In this document: positions 37,656 to 50,900 of the stretch, piece after piece
How positions within the stretch are numbered: position 1 is the first letter of the stretch
How the letters are laid out: each line of letters begins with the position of its first letter
From: Liolophura sinensis
Lineage: Eukaryota; Mollusca; Polyplacophora; Chitonida; Chitonidae
Assembly: GCF_032854445.1 (NCBI RefSeq)
Contig: NC_088307.1
Coordinates: 8,320,017-8,384,016 of the forward strand
Direction: 5' to 3'
Length of the DNA: 64,000 nt
Notes under the pieces: generated by a model
Told to the model about the DNA's origin: nothing
What the model saw: the letters and a program-made list of their open reading frames with translations, nothing else
Database searches by the model: none
Translations under genes and position numbers: made by a program

Positions 37656-38149
37656 TTGCATCAAACTGATCAACCAATGCAGAAATTTACACAAATGTAT
37701 AAATTTATCAACCATTGTACAAGTTTGTATTGAAGTCCACAATGATCATCCATTCCATAAATATCAGTTACAATCTACATCGCATGAACACATTTACTGC
37801 TGTACATATATCTTCACATTTACAACAAATCACCTGTAAAAAATCAGCTATAAAAATTACATATAAAAACATTATTTCTAGCCATCAAGTGGGTGTAAAA
37901 ATTATATGGATAAATGAATACTGTAAATTCTATTAAAACTTGACAATCTTGTCAATATGAGTACAAAAATACATGTACATAGATATCTGAATGTAAAACA
38001 GATGAATAAAAGTTTAATCAGCAGTAAAAACATTACAGTTGGTTCCACATGTAGCTTCAGTTTTGTACCAGCAGAACTGTCCACCAATGTTTGGGCATCC
38101 TCCTGTGAATAGACGTTTCGAAACACTGGCATTGTTCTCTGTACCTGTA

Positions 38150-38904
38150 TTTGGGATATCAACACTGCATTCATCTTGGACACTTACTGTTATTATTATC
38201 ATGAACACAACTCTAAGTGTTGTGTATACCTTGAGACACCAATGTGACCATATGTATTGGACACCGATCTTGTTGTATCTTAGACACCAATCTCAGCGTT
38301 GTATGTATCTTGGAATACCCCACTGTAAGCACTGGACGGCTCTCAGTCTTGCATGTATCTTGCACCTCTTCGGTGTTGTCTGTATACTGCACACACCTCC
38401 CTCAGGGTGGTATCTTGGAAACTCCTTTCAGCCTTGGACACCCACACACAGTGTTGTATTTATATTGGACACCCCCCCCCCCCCCCCCCCCCCACCTTCA
38501 AAGTGGTATTTTGGACAACCCTCTCGTTGTATGTATCTTGCACACTCTTTTCAGTGTTGTCTGTATCTTGGACACTCGTCTCAGTGTTGTATGTATCTTG
38601 GACACTCGTCTCAGTGTTGTATGTATCTTGGACACTCCTCTCAGTGCTGTATGTATCTTGGACACTCCTCTCAGTGTTGTCTGTCTCTAGGACACTCCTC
38701 TCAATGTTGTCTGTATCTTGGACACTCCTCTCAGTGTTGTATGTATCTTGGACACTCCTCTCAGTGTTGTATGTACCTTGGACACTCCTCTCAGTGTTGT
38801 ATGTATTTTGGACACTCCTCTCAGTGTTGTATGTATTTTGGACACTCCTCTCAGTGTTGTATGTATTTTGGACACTCCTCTCAGTGTTGTATGTACTTTG
38901 GACT
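38150..38904. repeat. 30-bp minisatellite carrying the TRPV stop codon
   Basis: From about 38,540 to 38,904 the unit tcagtgttgtatgtatcttg plus gacactcctc repeats strictly every 30 bp; looser copies extend back to about 38,150. A run of about 25 C lies at 38,470-38,494. On the minus strand each unit reads CAACACTGA, and the unit nearest the gene supplies the last codons and the TGA of the channel. One minus-strand frame through the array stays open for 157 codons, but it is not the channel's frame. Confidence 0.9.
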
Positions 38905-41900
38905 ATTGAGTCTAGCCTCAATGTTCTGATCAACCTTCACAGTTTCCATATCTCTTCTCTTCAAATTGTTTTTGGCTCGAGTATGATCCATCTCTCTCTT
39001 ACTCTTCAGGGTTTCCTTTTCCTTTTCCTGTATGTCAATAAACAAAATTAATCACATTAAATTAATTAGGATACAAATCCATGAATTTATAACACTTTAT
39101 TTGCCCTAATACATTAACTTAAAAAAGTGTATTTTTTAACACCACACACAAGAATTTTTCACTTATATGACATGTAGGTCAGCAATCAGATTTATAGGCA
39201 GAAAAAAACACAGGAGCATCTGGAGTAAACCATCAACCTTTACGAGACATCAACCTTTACAAGGTACGAGACAAACCTCTGAACAAATAAAACTGCGGCA
39301 GAAACAGCAAGAACTGGATCTGAACACTCAATCTTAATCAAAGACCTGATAGTCACAAAAAAATTGTTCTTGGATTGGTGAAATGTCAATCATGTTCACT
39401 TACCGACTGATGCCACCGACTGACCAGCACCCGCTTGTGCGCGTCCTCATTCATTGGTTGAGAGTAGGCCAATTGCTCTTCTCGCCGATGAGCTGTTGTG
39501 ACACTCTGCTCAATCACCAGTACAATGTTTGCCCACTGCAAAAAAAGGAAAAAAACAAAAAATGTGACAAAATCCAATATACAAGAAATGTTCAGTATCA
39601 GGTTGGCTTGGTCTGAACTCCTGTGCGGGATTTGAAGGTAGCCAATTGATGTATAACATTAATTTCAATTTTAGGTAAATGACATCCGTAATACTGGTAA
39701 CTTTTGTATAACTACATCTAGTTCACATCTACTACAAACCCATGGACTCACCTGTCTGAACCACTCTTTCTGTGTGTAGTTCACAAGCTGGTAATGGACG
39801 ACTGTTTCACACCTACTACAAACTCATGGACTCACCTGTCTGAACCACTCTTTCTGTGTGTTGTTCACAAGCTGGTAATGGACAACCAGTTCACACCTAC
39901 TACAAACTCATGGACTCACCTGTCTGAACCACTCTTTCTGTGTGTAGTTCACAAGCTGGTAATGGACGACCAGTTCACACCTACTACAAACCCATGGACT
40001 CACCTGTCTGAACCACTCTTTCTGTGTGTAGTTCACAAGCTGGTAATGGACGACCAGTTCACACCTACTACAAACTCATGGACTCACCTGTCTGAACCAC
40101 TCTTTCTGTGTGTAGTTCACAAGCTGGTAATGGACGACTGTTTCACACCTACTACAAACTCATGGACTCACCTGTCTGAACCACTCTTTCTGTGTGTTGT
40201 TCACAAGCTGGTAATGGACAACCAGTTCACACCTACTACAAACCCATGGACTCACCTGTCTGAACCACTCTTTCTGTGTGTTGTTCACAAGCTGGTAATG
40301 GACGACCGGTTCACACCTACTACAAACCCATGGACTCACCTGTCTGAACCACTCTTTCTGTGTGTTGTAAACAAGCTGGTAATGGACGACCGGTTCACAC
40401 CTACTACAAACCCATGGACTCACCTGTCTGAACCACTCTTTCTGTGTGTTGTTCACAAGCGTGTATGTATTTCCCATCATAGCAATCAGCATGTTGACCA
40501 GAAGCAGAGTCACCATGATCATGTATACTAGGAAAACCACCTAATCAAGACGAAGAAGAACAGTTCATAAACTCAGGCACAAAAAAATTCACACCAGTGG
40601 CGCCTGGGTTTTCTTTCATATATTTTGTAATTTTTATCCGCTTAATATCTTCTAACAATTCTCTGCAAATTAGCAATGAAACTTTCGTAAAATTTGCGCA
40701 TGCATGTGCACTAGTCTCTGCATGCATGTATATGTATAAAAGGAATTCACCTGCAATGAAGCCTTACATTTATGTAAATTCTGCATGTAATTCAGCTAAA
40801 GTTTCGCAGTTTTGAAGTGGCACATTTTGATTGATTTTGATGGATTAATCCACTATAAAAGATTACTTTGAAGTCTGGTCTTAAATTTTTTGCAAAAACC
40901 AAACTAGGTAGCAGGACATCGAAAGTATCATTTTAAGACCTGCAAGTGTAAGTGCTGCGATCTGAAAGTGCATCATTACATACAAGTTTTTGGGCGATAT
41001 ACAGTACATGTAAATGTTAAAGAATACTGGAAACTCAAGTTCCTCGTTGAAATTAATGCTACAGCTCAACAGTGAGAGGTTTTGGCAGGTACCTAAAGGT
41101 GACGCTGATTTCCCACATCTCTGAACCACACTGCATGTGTAAAATTGAAATATTCTATTACATGTATACTAAATATTCGTTCAAATAAATCAAAGTATAA
41201 ACTTATAGATGGGGAATTTAACAGTGGACATGTACCACCAAAAGACATTTATCTTATACAGTATAATTTTTCTTTTTCTTCCATTCTATCCCTAATTATA
41301 AAGACTCACATTCAGAGCATGGAAATGTCGGGATTCATCAAACTCTTCAACAAAGTCTTCAAATTCACCCGTTGCCATGGTGAGCAGAGCCATTATTGTT
41401 TCTAAGCCACTACTAAAGACTGTGCGCTTGGTGACGCCCAGGAAGGCAATGTAGAAGGCTACAAGTGCAGGGATTGCAGGGTACATCAAGTGCCAGGGAA
41501 CCACACGAGAGTGAACATCAACCACACCGATACAACACCAAATACAAAGAGAAGAAAAAACAAGAAAGATATGTGTAAATTAGGTAATATCACCTTGGAG
41601 ACTTGAGTGAAGATTGTTACAGCAATTTAATGAAAGTGGTGTGTAAATTTAATTTACATGTCTTGTTACAGCTTTGTTAAACCTGGGATTAATACAGACA
41701 GAGTCATTCTTAATCCAGGGTTAAATTGTCTAAATCCATATGCACAAAATTCCAAGCAGTGTGCACTTTGGTAATCCCAACAAATAGCGCTAATATCCAT
41801 TAACAACAGTGTTGATTTATCTCCCCTTGGTCAAAGAGGTAATTAATCATACGTAAATGAATATGAAATGAAAATGAATATGTCTATGTACCATAATTCT

Positions 41901-44900
41901 TCCAGAATTGCAGACACTCTAGAAATTCAGACACTCTCGAATATCTCCCCCCCACCCCTCCAAGGCCCAGGTATTTAAACTTCTGAAAACATGGCTGATT
42001 GGATTATAGCTCCCTTACCCAACCTATCACCTGTACAGCTGTGCCTGCAGGGCTAGCCTATGATTGCCCGGAGGGCCAGCCAATTCTCCTCTACTGTCAC
42101 GAGTGTTAACATGGCAGCTAAGTTTCATTTAGATATTAGTGCCAAACTGTTCAACACAAGCTCATTATTTGGAAGGCAATATAAAGTCTACAAAAAATCT
42201 TGGCAAATTTCACCTTTCAGCAACTCTCTACATATGCCAAATTTGTTACATTATTTATGCCACCTATAAATAATGTAAAGTTTTATGGAACAAAACAGTT
42301 TTCCAATAATGGTATACTGCAGATAATTCAAGCATGACCCTCTGATCTATAAGAGAAAAGGAAATGTGCATATTTCACAACATCAGAAAAATAAACAAAT
42401 GTCTATTAAAATACCGGTACATGTAAATTGATCATGTATTGTAAATCTTCAACCTTTTCAACCACTAAAGCACTTTTTCAGTGGAATTGCATACGTTTAT
42501 TATGAAAATCATGCTAAAAATGATTTGCTTGTAACATTAAAGATACAAACTTCACAAAAGTGTGCAAATTATTTCTCTACATTCCATAGTACTTTCAACA
42601 TTTCAAAATATTGGTTGCATAGGTGGCTGAAAAGGTTGAAGAATTAGGATATGCACAACACTGAAAAATAAAGGTGCAATGCTGAAATAAAAAGGTGCAA
42701 TGCTGAAATAAAAAGGTGCAATGCTGAAACAAAAAGGTGCAATGCTGAAAAAAAAACACAGTATAAAGTGTGTCACATAATTCATCTGCAACAGTCAACT
42801 GGCTAATGAAATATGCAAATTATGACAAAAAACTAAAAGTTTAAACAAAACCTCTTTCTCGAATGGTGAATTAAGAAGAAAGTTTCAAAAAAATGGTTAA
42901 TGAAATATGCATGTACTGGTTCAAGGTAGCAATAAAGGCACACACACATGATACATCCACATGTCATTAAGCAGGGGTATGCTCATATTAAAAAGAATTT
43001 GCTCTTAAATTCAATGTAACAGTGACATCATTATACCATACAGCTCAGCTCAATACTGCCAATATCAAATTCACTTTAATATAAAGACAAAATTTGTCTT
43101 ATTTTCTGTAACATTTTGCTGGCCTGGAGAAGAAATATTCTTAATTACACAACCTTTTTACAGTTTGTCCACACAATTTGTCCTTTTATACGTGTGTTTT
43201 ATAGTCAGAAATAACAAGAGGGCATTTCATGAAGAAGCCATTATAGTTACCTTGTCTTCAGTGTACCAAAATTTGTATAATACTGGGACATTTTACTTGC
43301 AACTCTGGAATGTCTGGGTCAATGCACTTTCCAAAAACTTGGAAAAAAACGTTTCACAATTTTTCTTTTATTCCTAGATAATGTCATTTCCACTATGAAA
43401 AACATAAAAGAAACTGAACACACACTGTTAAAGAACAGTTACATCGGACATAAAATGTTGAGAAAAAAATGGAATTACGAAAATTTGTTAAAAAAAAATT
43501 GTATTTGATTTCTTGCCTTTTTTTCAGGAGAAAAAAAATCCTTTTCAGGGACAAATAAATGTCATAAAATATCACTTTTGGTGCTAAAACACCTTTTTGG
43601 GGGTGGGGGGTGGGGGAAGGGGGTAAATAAACTTTTTTCCAGTGCAATATAATCCTCCTTTCCAAACAAACCTCAAAACACATTTCTGAGACTCAGACAA
43701 AATAATCAAATAACTTATGCATGGACACAATTTTTGCTCATTTACCATATCAGAATCATCTTTGGGAATTCTTTCATGATCTGCAGAGTCACTCTCATTA
43801 TGTACCAGTATTATACAGACCTTCGTCATCAATCAACTACACACCCTCAAAATTATTTAGTGCAGAACTACAATGAACAAAACAAGTGAATTTTTAAACA
43901 CAAGTGCAATACTGTTGTGACTCCAGGCAGCCACAAAGACACTGGGGTCCTGGGGTGTAAAATACATGTGCACCAACATTATACATACTCTGCCAAGATC
44001 AGGGTATTTCGTCTCAACAAACGAGTCATAAATGTCTCCAAACTCTCCTAGGGACATGATGTACATGCCCATCATGGATTCTATTGGATGACTGAACACA
44101 CTCCCATCCACTCCCCCAAACACCACGAACATGGCTGGAAAGTTGATCATTGTGGCAACGGTTTGTTATTGTAGGTAAAATCCAAAACCAGAAATATTTA
44201 TTTAGTTATTAATGACTTGACTGTTGTTGACGGCTGTCAGGTTTATGGGCGGAGGACTGCCTGGAGTATTAAAACCACCTGCCTTCACAGATACTGTATT
44301 TGATCTACAAACCATGAACACTAAAAAGCTCAATCACTAAGAAATTATCATTAAACATTATGGGCGTGAGCATGTGATTTGCCATGTGAGAAGGTCAATG
44401 ATGGTGTTCATACATATATGTATATGGAATATCAGTATAAGGTTACCAATGCACATAATGAATATGTAGATATTATTTACCCTGGGAGAATCCAATGACA
44501 AAGATGGCGTAGATGATGAAAAAGCGCAGCAGATCTCCACGAATCATATTGTAAATCATTACTACGAACGGACCCACAATACGGAAGCCTCTACAAATTA
44601 AGGAACAAAGCATCAAACATTACAACAGATGCTGCAACTGAAAAACAACCACTTCCTTTTCACACCTTAGTTTTTTTTTCAATCCTATGTGCTAAATCAG
44701 TTTGCAATGATTCAAGCACTTCAGCATTTTTTTTTTTTAATTTCTTATATGGTCACCTCTTTTATTAACATCCATAAATTTGACAATGGTGAATGTCATA
44801 GATTATAAATATTTTTGAGTATGGCTCAATCACATAACAAATTAATAACCAAATATTTTTAACAGTCATACAAAACATAAATAAAACGAAATTAATTTCC

Positions 44901-47900
44901 GATCTTAGATAAATCAGTACCGAAACTGCTACGCTGGAAATGATATAAAGTATACTTCTATGGACCAATCTGCTGGGTGACTTCTGGTGATGTTTATGGT
45001 TATTGTACCGGAGACTAACATCATTTTACTGATCAATCAATGTATTCATAACAGTGAAATCCCCCGTACCAACATGTAGTTCAAGTAAAATGACTGAGTC
45101 TACAATACTCTTCACAGGTAGGGCAAAAGATAATACACGCAGAAAGTTAACCCTTCAAATTGTGGAAACAAATCATTACATGTACCTGCAGAAGAAGAGG
45201 AAGTACGGGGCTGTAAACAAGATAGCCAGAATTCCCATAATGTCTTCATACTGGTAAGCACAGGCGGCCCGTCCAGGTAACATCAGGATAACAAACACAC
45301 AGGACAGCAGGAACAGGGCCTTTGTCGGGGCTCCTTTCTGAGAAAACAATCAATAGATATCATGACAAACACACAGGACAGCAGGAACATGGTCTTTGTT
45401 GGGGCTCCTTTCTAAGAAAACAATCATGGGATATCATGACAAATGTATGACAGCGGGCACAGGGCCTTCCTCAGAGCTGCTTTCTAAGAAAACAATCAGG
45501 AGATATGACAAACACACAGGACAGCAGGAAAAGAGCCTTTGTCTGAGCTCCTTTCTGAGAAAACAATCAATAGGTATCATGACAAATACACAGGATAGCA
45601 TGAAGAGGGCCTTTGCTGAGGCTCCTTTCCGAGAAAACAATCAGGAGATATCATGACAAATACACAGGATAGCATGAAGAGGGCCTTTGTTGAGGCTCCT
45701 TTCCGAGAAAACAATCAGGAGATATCATGACAAATACACAGGATAGCATGAAGAGGGCCTTTGTTGAGGCTCCTTCTTGAGAAAATAATCAGGAGATATC
45801 AGGACAAAGACATACATCAAAAGTAAATGTATAAGCATGTAGTTACCAGAGTTGTGAAGAATATTTTTGTGCCCTGGTGGTAGATTTCTTTCATAGCCAG
45901 CAGTATGTAGAGACAGGACCCTAGGTACATCATCACCTCCAAGACAAACCGAGCCTGCAAACAGAGTGCAGTTTTATGTGGCTTTGCACAGTAAGAAAAC
46001 CTTGCCAAAACTTAACTGTGATCATTTCGGTCATGAAGTTTCTTTTGAAATTTCATGCCCTGTCCTATAAAATTTAACGATTTGAATCTTGACTGCAAAT
46101 TCCAGACTGTTCACAATTAGTTAAAACCATGAGAGCTCAGCATTCTGGTGTTGCAGACTTGCCTGTCTGAAACCACATTACCATTTATCAGTACAAAAGA
46201 CTAATCCTGCTGTATGAATGCTTCACGATAATCATTCAATCAAATTTATCAGATTTCTCAATCATAATATAAATAAAACACATGTATACATTTATAGTCT
46301 CATTCTGAGTCCAGTCTAAATCAATATGACAAACAACGCAAGTCCAAGCTCTGATAGGTGGGGTGCGGTTGGTTTCAATAAAACATGTTAAGCTGACAAC
46401 TTCCCTTAGTAAAACAAAGACTGAAGAAATCTAAAGTAATTCAGAAGAATTTATATCCGGCCATGCCAGATATCCAAAAACCTAAGGAATGGATCAAGCT
46501 GGGTTTTATCTGTGCAGACACAAATGAATCTGCACACAAAATTTTTTCAGAATTGTAACAGAAATCAACAATTAATGAGAATCCCAGAAATAAATTTCCC
46601 AACCTTCCACAAAGTGACCCCTGGCACATACAAAGTGATCGAACCTGATCGATTTGGGACATGGAGTTGTGTATTAAGGATAATTTTATACATACATAAA
46701 TTTACAAAAATTAGACAATATGAGCAGTTATTGCATGGATACCAAAGAAGGTTTGACATATGGGCTCAAATAAATATATCCCATGCTTTTGCTGAAGCTT
46801 GGAATGAAAAGAAAGACATATAAATATACAACATAAGACAAAGCATGACCAGTGTCACATGAAATACTTTGTGGCATGAAGATTTCACTGGAAAAAAAAT
46901 ATTTTCACCAAAGCAAAGTCAATTAATTTACATACATGATACTCTGATAAAACTGAGAAAGGAGAACAGTTCAGTTTATTCCAGCATTCATAGATTGCCT
47001 TTGTTTACCACATCATCCTTAGCTGCCACCCAACCATCCTCCCACAACGACAGCACTTTTCAATGGCTGCACCCACTGAACCATTCATTAATCTAACTCT
47101 GCTTTCTTTGTATTACTGGAACTGATGTGCACACATACATACCAGCCACTTGTGCTACGGTCAATGACCTCAAATTTCACTCTGGACTATGTTGTACATT
47201 TTGCCTGATTATAAGGAGGTCTTGTGGTCTCAGAAAGATGTTTTAATGTTTGTTTGGATGATAGGATGGTATCCTTCCAGAAAAATGTAATTTTCACACC
47301 AAAAGTAACGTGACATTTATCTAGACTTCTAATAAGGCACTTTTATGGATGAAATTATACATCATTTACAATCCTTTCTACAAATCATGCCAAAAAATGT
47401 CAACAAACCTCAAATATGCAACTCCTCAGTATCTATGTATTTCCATTAATTATGGCATAAAGATTATTAGTGGATCAACAACAAAATTAAACATAAATGT
47501 CTTGTTCAGTTCAAACAATTCTTACGATGTCCTCTGTCCTGTAGGGTTTCATCAGGTAGCAAGGATTAATGGTGGTTTCCTTGACCAGGGTGACATTGCC
47601 GTCATCTGTTACATTTTTCTCTGTAAGGGTTGGATTTAAGTCTGTGCCAGGTCTCAGCAGAAATGCCCCAATCACGATCAAAAAGTAGAACACAAACACA
47701 ACAAGTCTCCGGTAGAATCTGAAAAATAAACGAAAGTCATGAGGATGAACAGCTCATTCATTACAATGAAAGACTGTTTATACCAACACACATGTACATA
47801 GATTGTCAAAGTTTAAATATTACCTGTTACTGTCCTGTTCAGCTGACTGAACTATCCAACACAAGGGCTCGCCCGGCCTATTTTCACTTTTCTTTATGGA

Positions 47901-50900
47901 CTAATTTACTGAAGGTAAAATCAAGGTAAACAAACAAAAACAACTAATTGGTAAATTGATGAATTAACAGGTACACATGCTGGCTTATAATATATAACTG
48001 AGCCAGAATGTCTGCCATTTTTCCATCTCAACGACTTTTTATGACTTTCTGTGACCTTCTGGCATGAATTAACATTTGTCACATTATTCAATTTAAAATG
48101 CACAAAATCAAAAAACAAAAACTGTGAATTTTCATTACTTTTCTTCACCAGAGAGAACGAAATAACTTTTATGAGTTAAGTGTATAACCCGTGCATGTAG
48201 TGGAATAGCCTGCTGAGGGTTATGGACCCAAATGTTGATGGTTCAAACCCCCAACACTCTGCACTCACATGGCGTCATAGCCAGTGGTTACCTGAATCTG
48301 ATAAATGTCCGCCACTTCTCCTTTAACAGGTACACTACAAGTCCATCCATCATCTCCAGGTGACTTTCCTTCTCCTAAAACATCCATTTGAATTCAGAGA
48401 ATCTATTTCATTGTTGTGTTATGCCATTCTCAAGAATTTTTAACTTACACAAGGGTTTTTAGCTTTATGGGTGGAGGAAACCTGAGTGTGTGGTCCTCAG
48501 GTCACGAAACAATCTTAGACTTACGTCAAATTTGAAATAGTTAATTCTGATGTAGCCATGTTAAACATTGCTTGACAACTTTAATTCTGGGTGAGTTATT
48601 GTACAACAAATTTCAGCTAGAACAACAGCAAGGATTATGCCAAATTGAATGATTAAAAGTTTGACTTATGTTTAAGAACGCTTCATGATCCCTGGGGCTG
48701 GAGTAAACCACCAAGCTGTGCATGTTACTGACAAACTTCTCCATGTGTGACCTACAGATATTAAAACTGACTACTATGCACTGGTGGCAGACAAGTGGTC
48801 TTCAATGTTGTTGAATGTTGCCCCGTGAACAGTGAGAATGAGGTGAATGTATAAACCCAACAATAACCAGGTTTGAGCCGGCCTTAATGACTACACCATG
48901 CTCTCCTCCTCAGAGAAGGTAAATCTCAGATTTAATATGCAAAACATACACAGATACACCTGGTTTTGAAACCTGATCTGGGGAGCCTCCGTTGCTCAGT
49001 TGGCGCGGTCATTGTGAGTTCAAGTCCAGCACATGCTGACTTCCTCACAGGCCGTAAGTGGGGAGGTCTGCCAGCAAACTACAGATGGTCATGGGTTTCC
49101 CCCGGGCTCTGCCCGGTTTCCTCCCACCTTCATACTGGCCACTGTCGTATAAGTGAAATATTCTTGAGTACGGCATAAAACACCAAGCAAAGAAATAAAT
49201 ACATAAAACAAACCTGATCTCGGGAACACAAAAAATGAACCTGCACACAAAATTGTATCCAAATCAGGCAATACATGAAGCCGTAGCTACACGAAAACCA
49301 AGAAGCAGCCAATATCAAGGAAACATGTAAAACTCATGCAACACAGTTGCTACAGGAACAATAAGCAACCGATACAAAGCAAACAAAGGGGCATGTATAT
49401 GCTAGTTAGTTATACTGCATGTATTTATGCTTGGGTTTTTACACCATATTTAACAATTTTTCAGTCATATGACAACGAGGAGTCATATTAGGTGTGTGTA
49501 CATACATGTACATGTATACCATGTTTTTGTGTGGCAGGGAGAATCCATGCTGTGTTAGTCCTGCCGCCACTGAAGTATCATGCCGAAGACACCAGACATG
49601 ACACCCCACCCAATCACATCATACTGACACTGGGCCAACCAGTCCTGTTTCCTCGCTCTAACCTCTCAGTGGTGAATGCCAAGTGAGGCAGCAGCAAGTA
49701 CCATTTTTACAGTCTTTGGTATCACCCGACACAGGTTTGATCCCAGGTCCCGTGACTTCGAGGCATAAGTAATACTGAAGTGAAGCTGAATGTTGTTTGG
49801 TGAAAGTCGGACTGAGCAGAGGAAAAAAAGATGGTCAGAGGTTGAAAGCTAAGAATATAAATGGAAGGCAAAGATGTGGATACAAGTTGCCGGATTTTGC
49901 CACTGAGCTGCTCACCCCATAAACAATGAGATGAAGGGCTGAGTACTTGTTTATCTCCCCTGTCACAGAGATGGTGTCTATGTGCTCCAGAGGGTAGCCC
50001 GCACATGTCACATTCCCGTAGATCCAGTAATCCTCCCGCTCAATTTCCAAGATATACTCGTACATCTGTCAATAAATTCAAAATCTGCATTTAAAATGGG
50101 TAGATGTAACTCCGTCAGATTATTTGCTGATCACTGAAGCCTTAAATAAACATACAACAACAGCAAGTTTAAGTTTTCATGTAAATGTACATACCATTTA
50201 AAATAAACTCATCTTTATCAATATCAAACAGGTCATTGTTATTAATGTCCCAGCAAAATTAACACGCTTGAACTTTAACAATTTTATGTGCATGTTTAAA
50301 TGTTACAGCTTGAAATATCACAAATGACAAGAAGTTTGTGACGATGTTGACAGCAAGTTTGACTGGCAATTGTATATTATTACTGTGTAACAACAACTCA
50401 GTGATGACATAGATATAACAAAAACCTACCGTCTTCCTGGCCAGCTTTGCTGCCAGTGTGAGCGGAGTGAGATTCTGTCTGTTGCTTATATTCAACTTTG
50501 CTCCCAGTCCATGCATCAAAGAAAACATGTCCTGGAAACAGTATTCATCATATAAACCCTGTAATATTTAACATTTTAACTACATGTAACTAAATGTTAT
50601 CTCACTGTTATACACTCAATGTTATTGAATCTCTACACATGTATATGTACCCCTTCCCATACTATATGCATGGTACATTGAACTGTGTGAAACGTGTTTT
50701 CATGGCAAAATTAATCTGTCATATCCAGTGAGTTATTGTTAACTGTTATAATGGATTATCATTATGACATGGGGGCATCTGTGGCTGACATGATTGGCAT
50801 GTGAGCGTGGCACAATGACCCAGGAGTATCTCACAAATGTGGTCGCTGTGAGTTCAAGTCCAGCTCATGCTGGCTTCCTCTCCGGCCATATATGAGCAGG

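Noticed and set aside
38039-39051. Long Cys/Leu/Ser-rich repeat frames on both strands, up to 296 codons
   Set aside because: Products of the 30-bp minisatellite; all frames of such an array without a stop look open. The channel frame itself stops at 38,881.
39794-40531. 245-codon plus-strand frame of repeated [20 protein letters not shown] units
   Set aside because: It is the opposite strand of the 84-bp array around the TRPV exon 13 donor, open because the period is a multiple of three.
43730-43830. Short candidate exon between AG at about 43,783 and a GTAAATG donor
   Set aside because: 35 nt long, which would break the frame between the pore exon and exon 13.
48980-49030. Functional tRNA gene
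   Set aside because: A and B boxes are only about 12 bp apart, there is no cloverleaf, and the segment continues into a SINE body.
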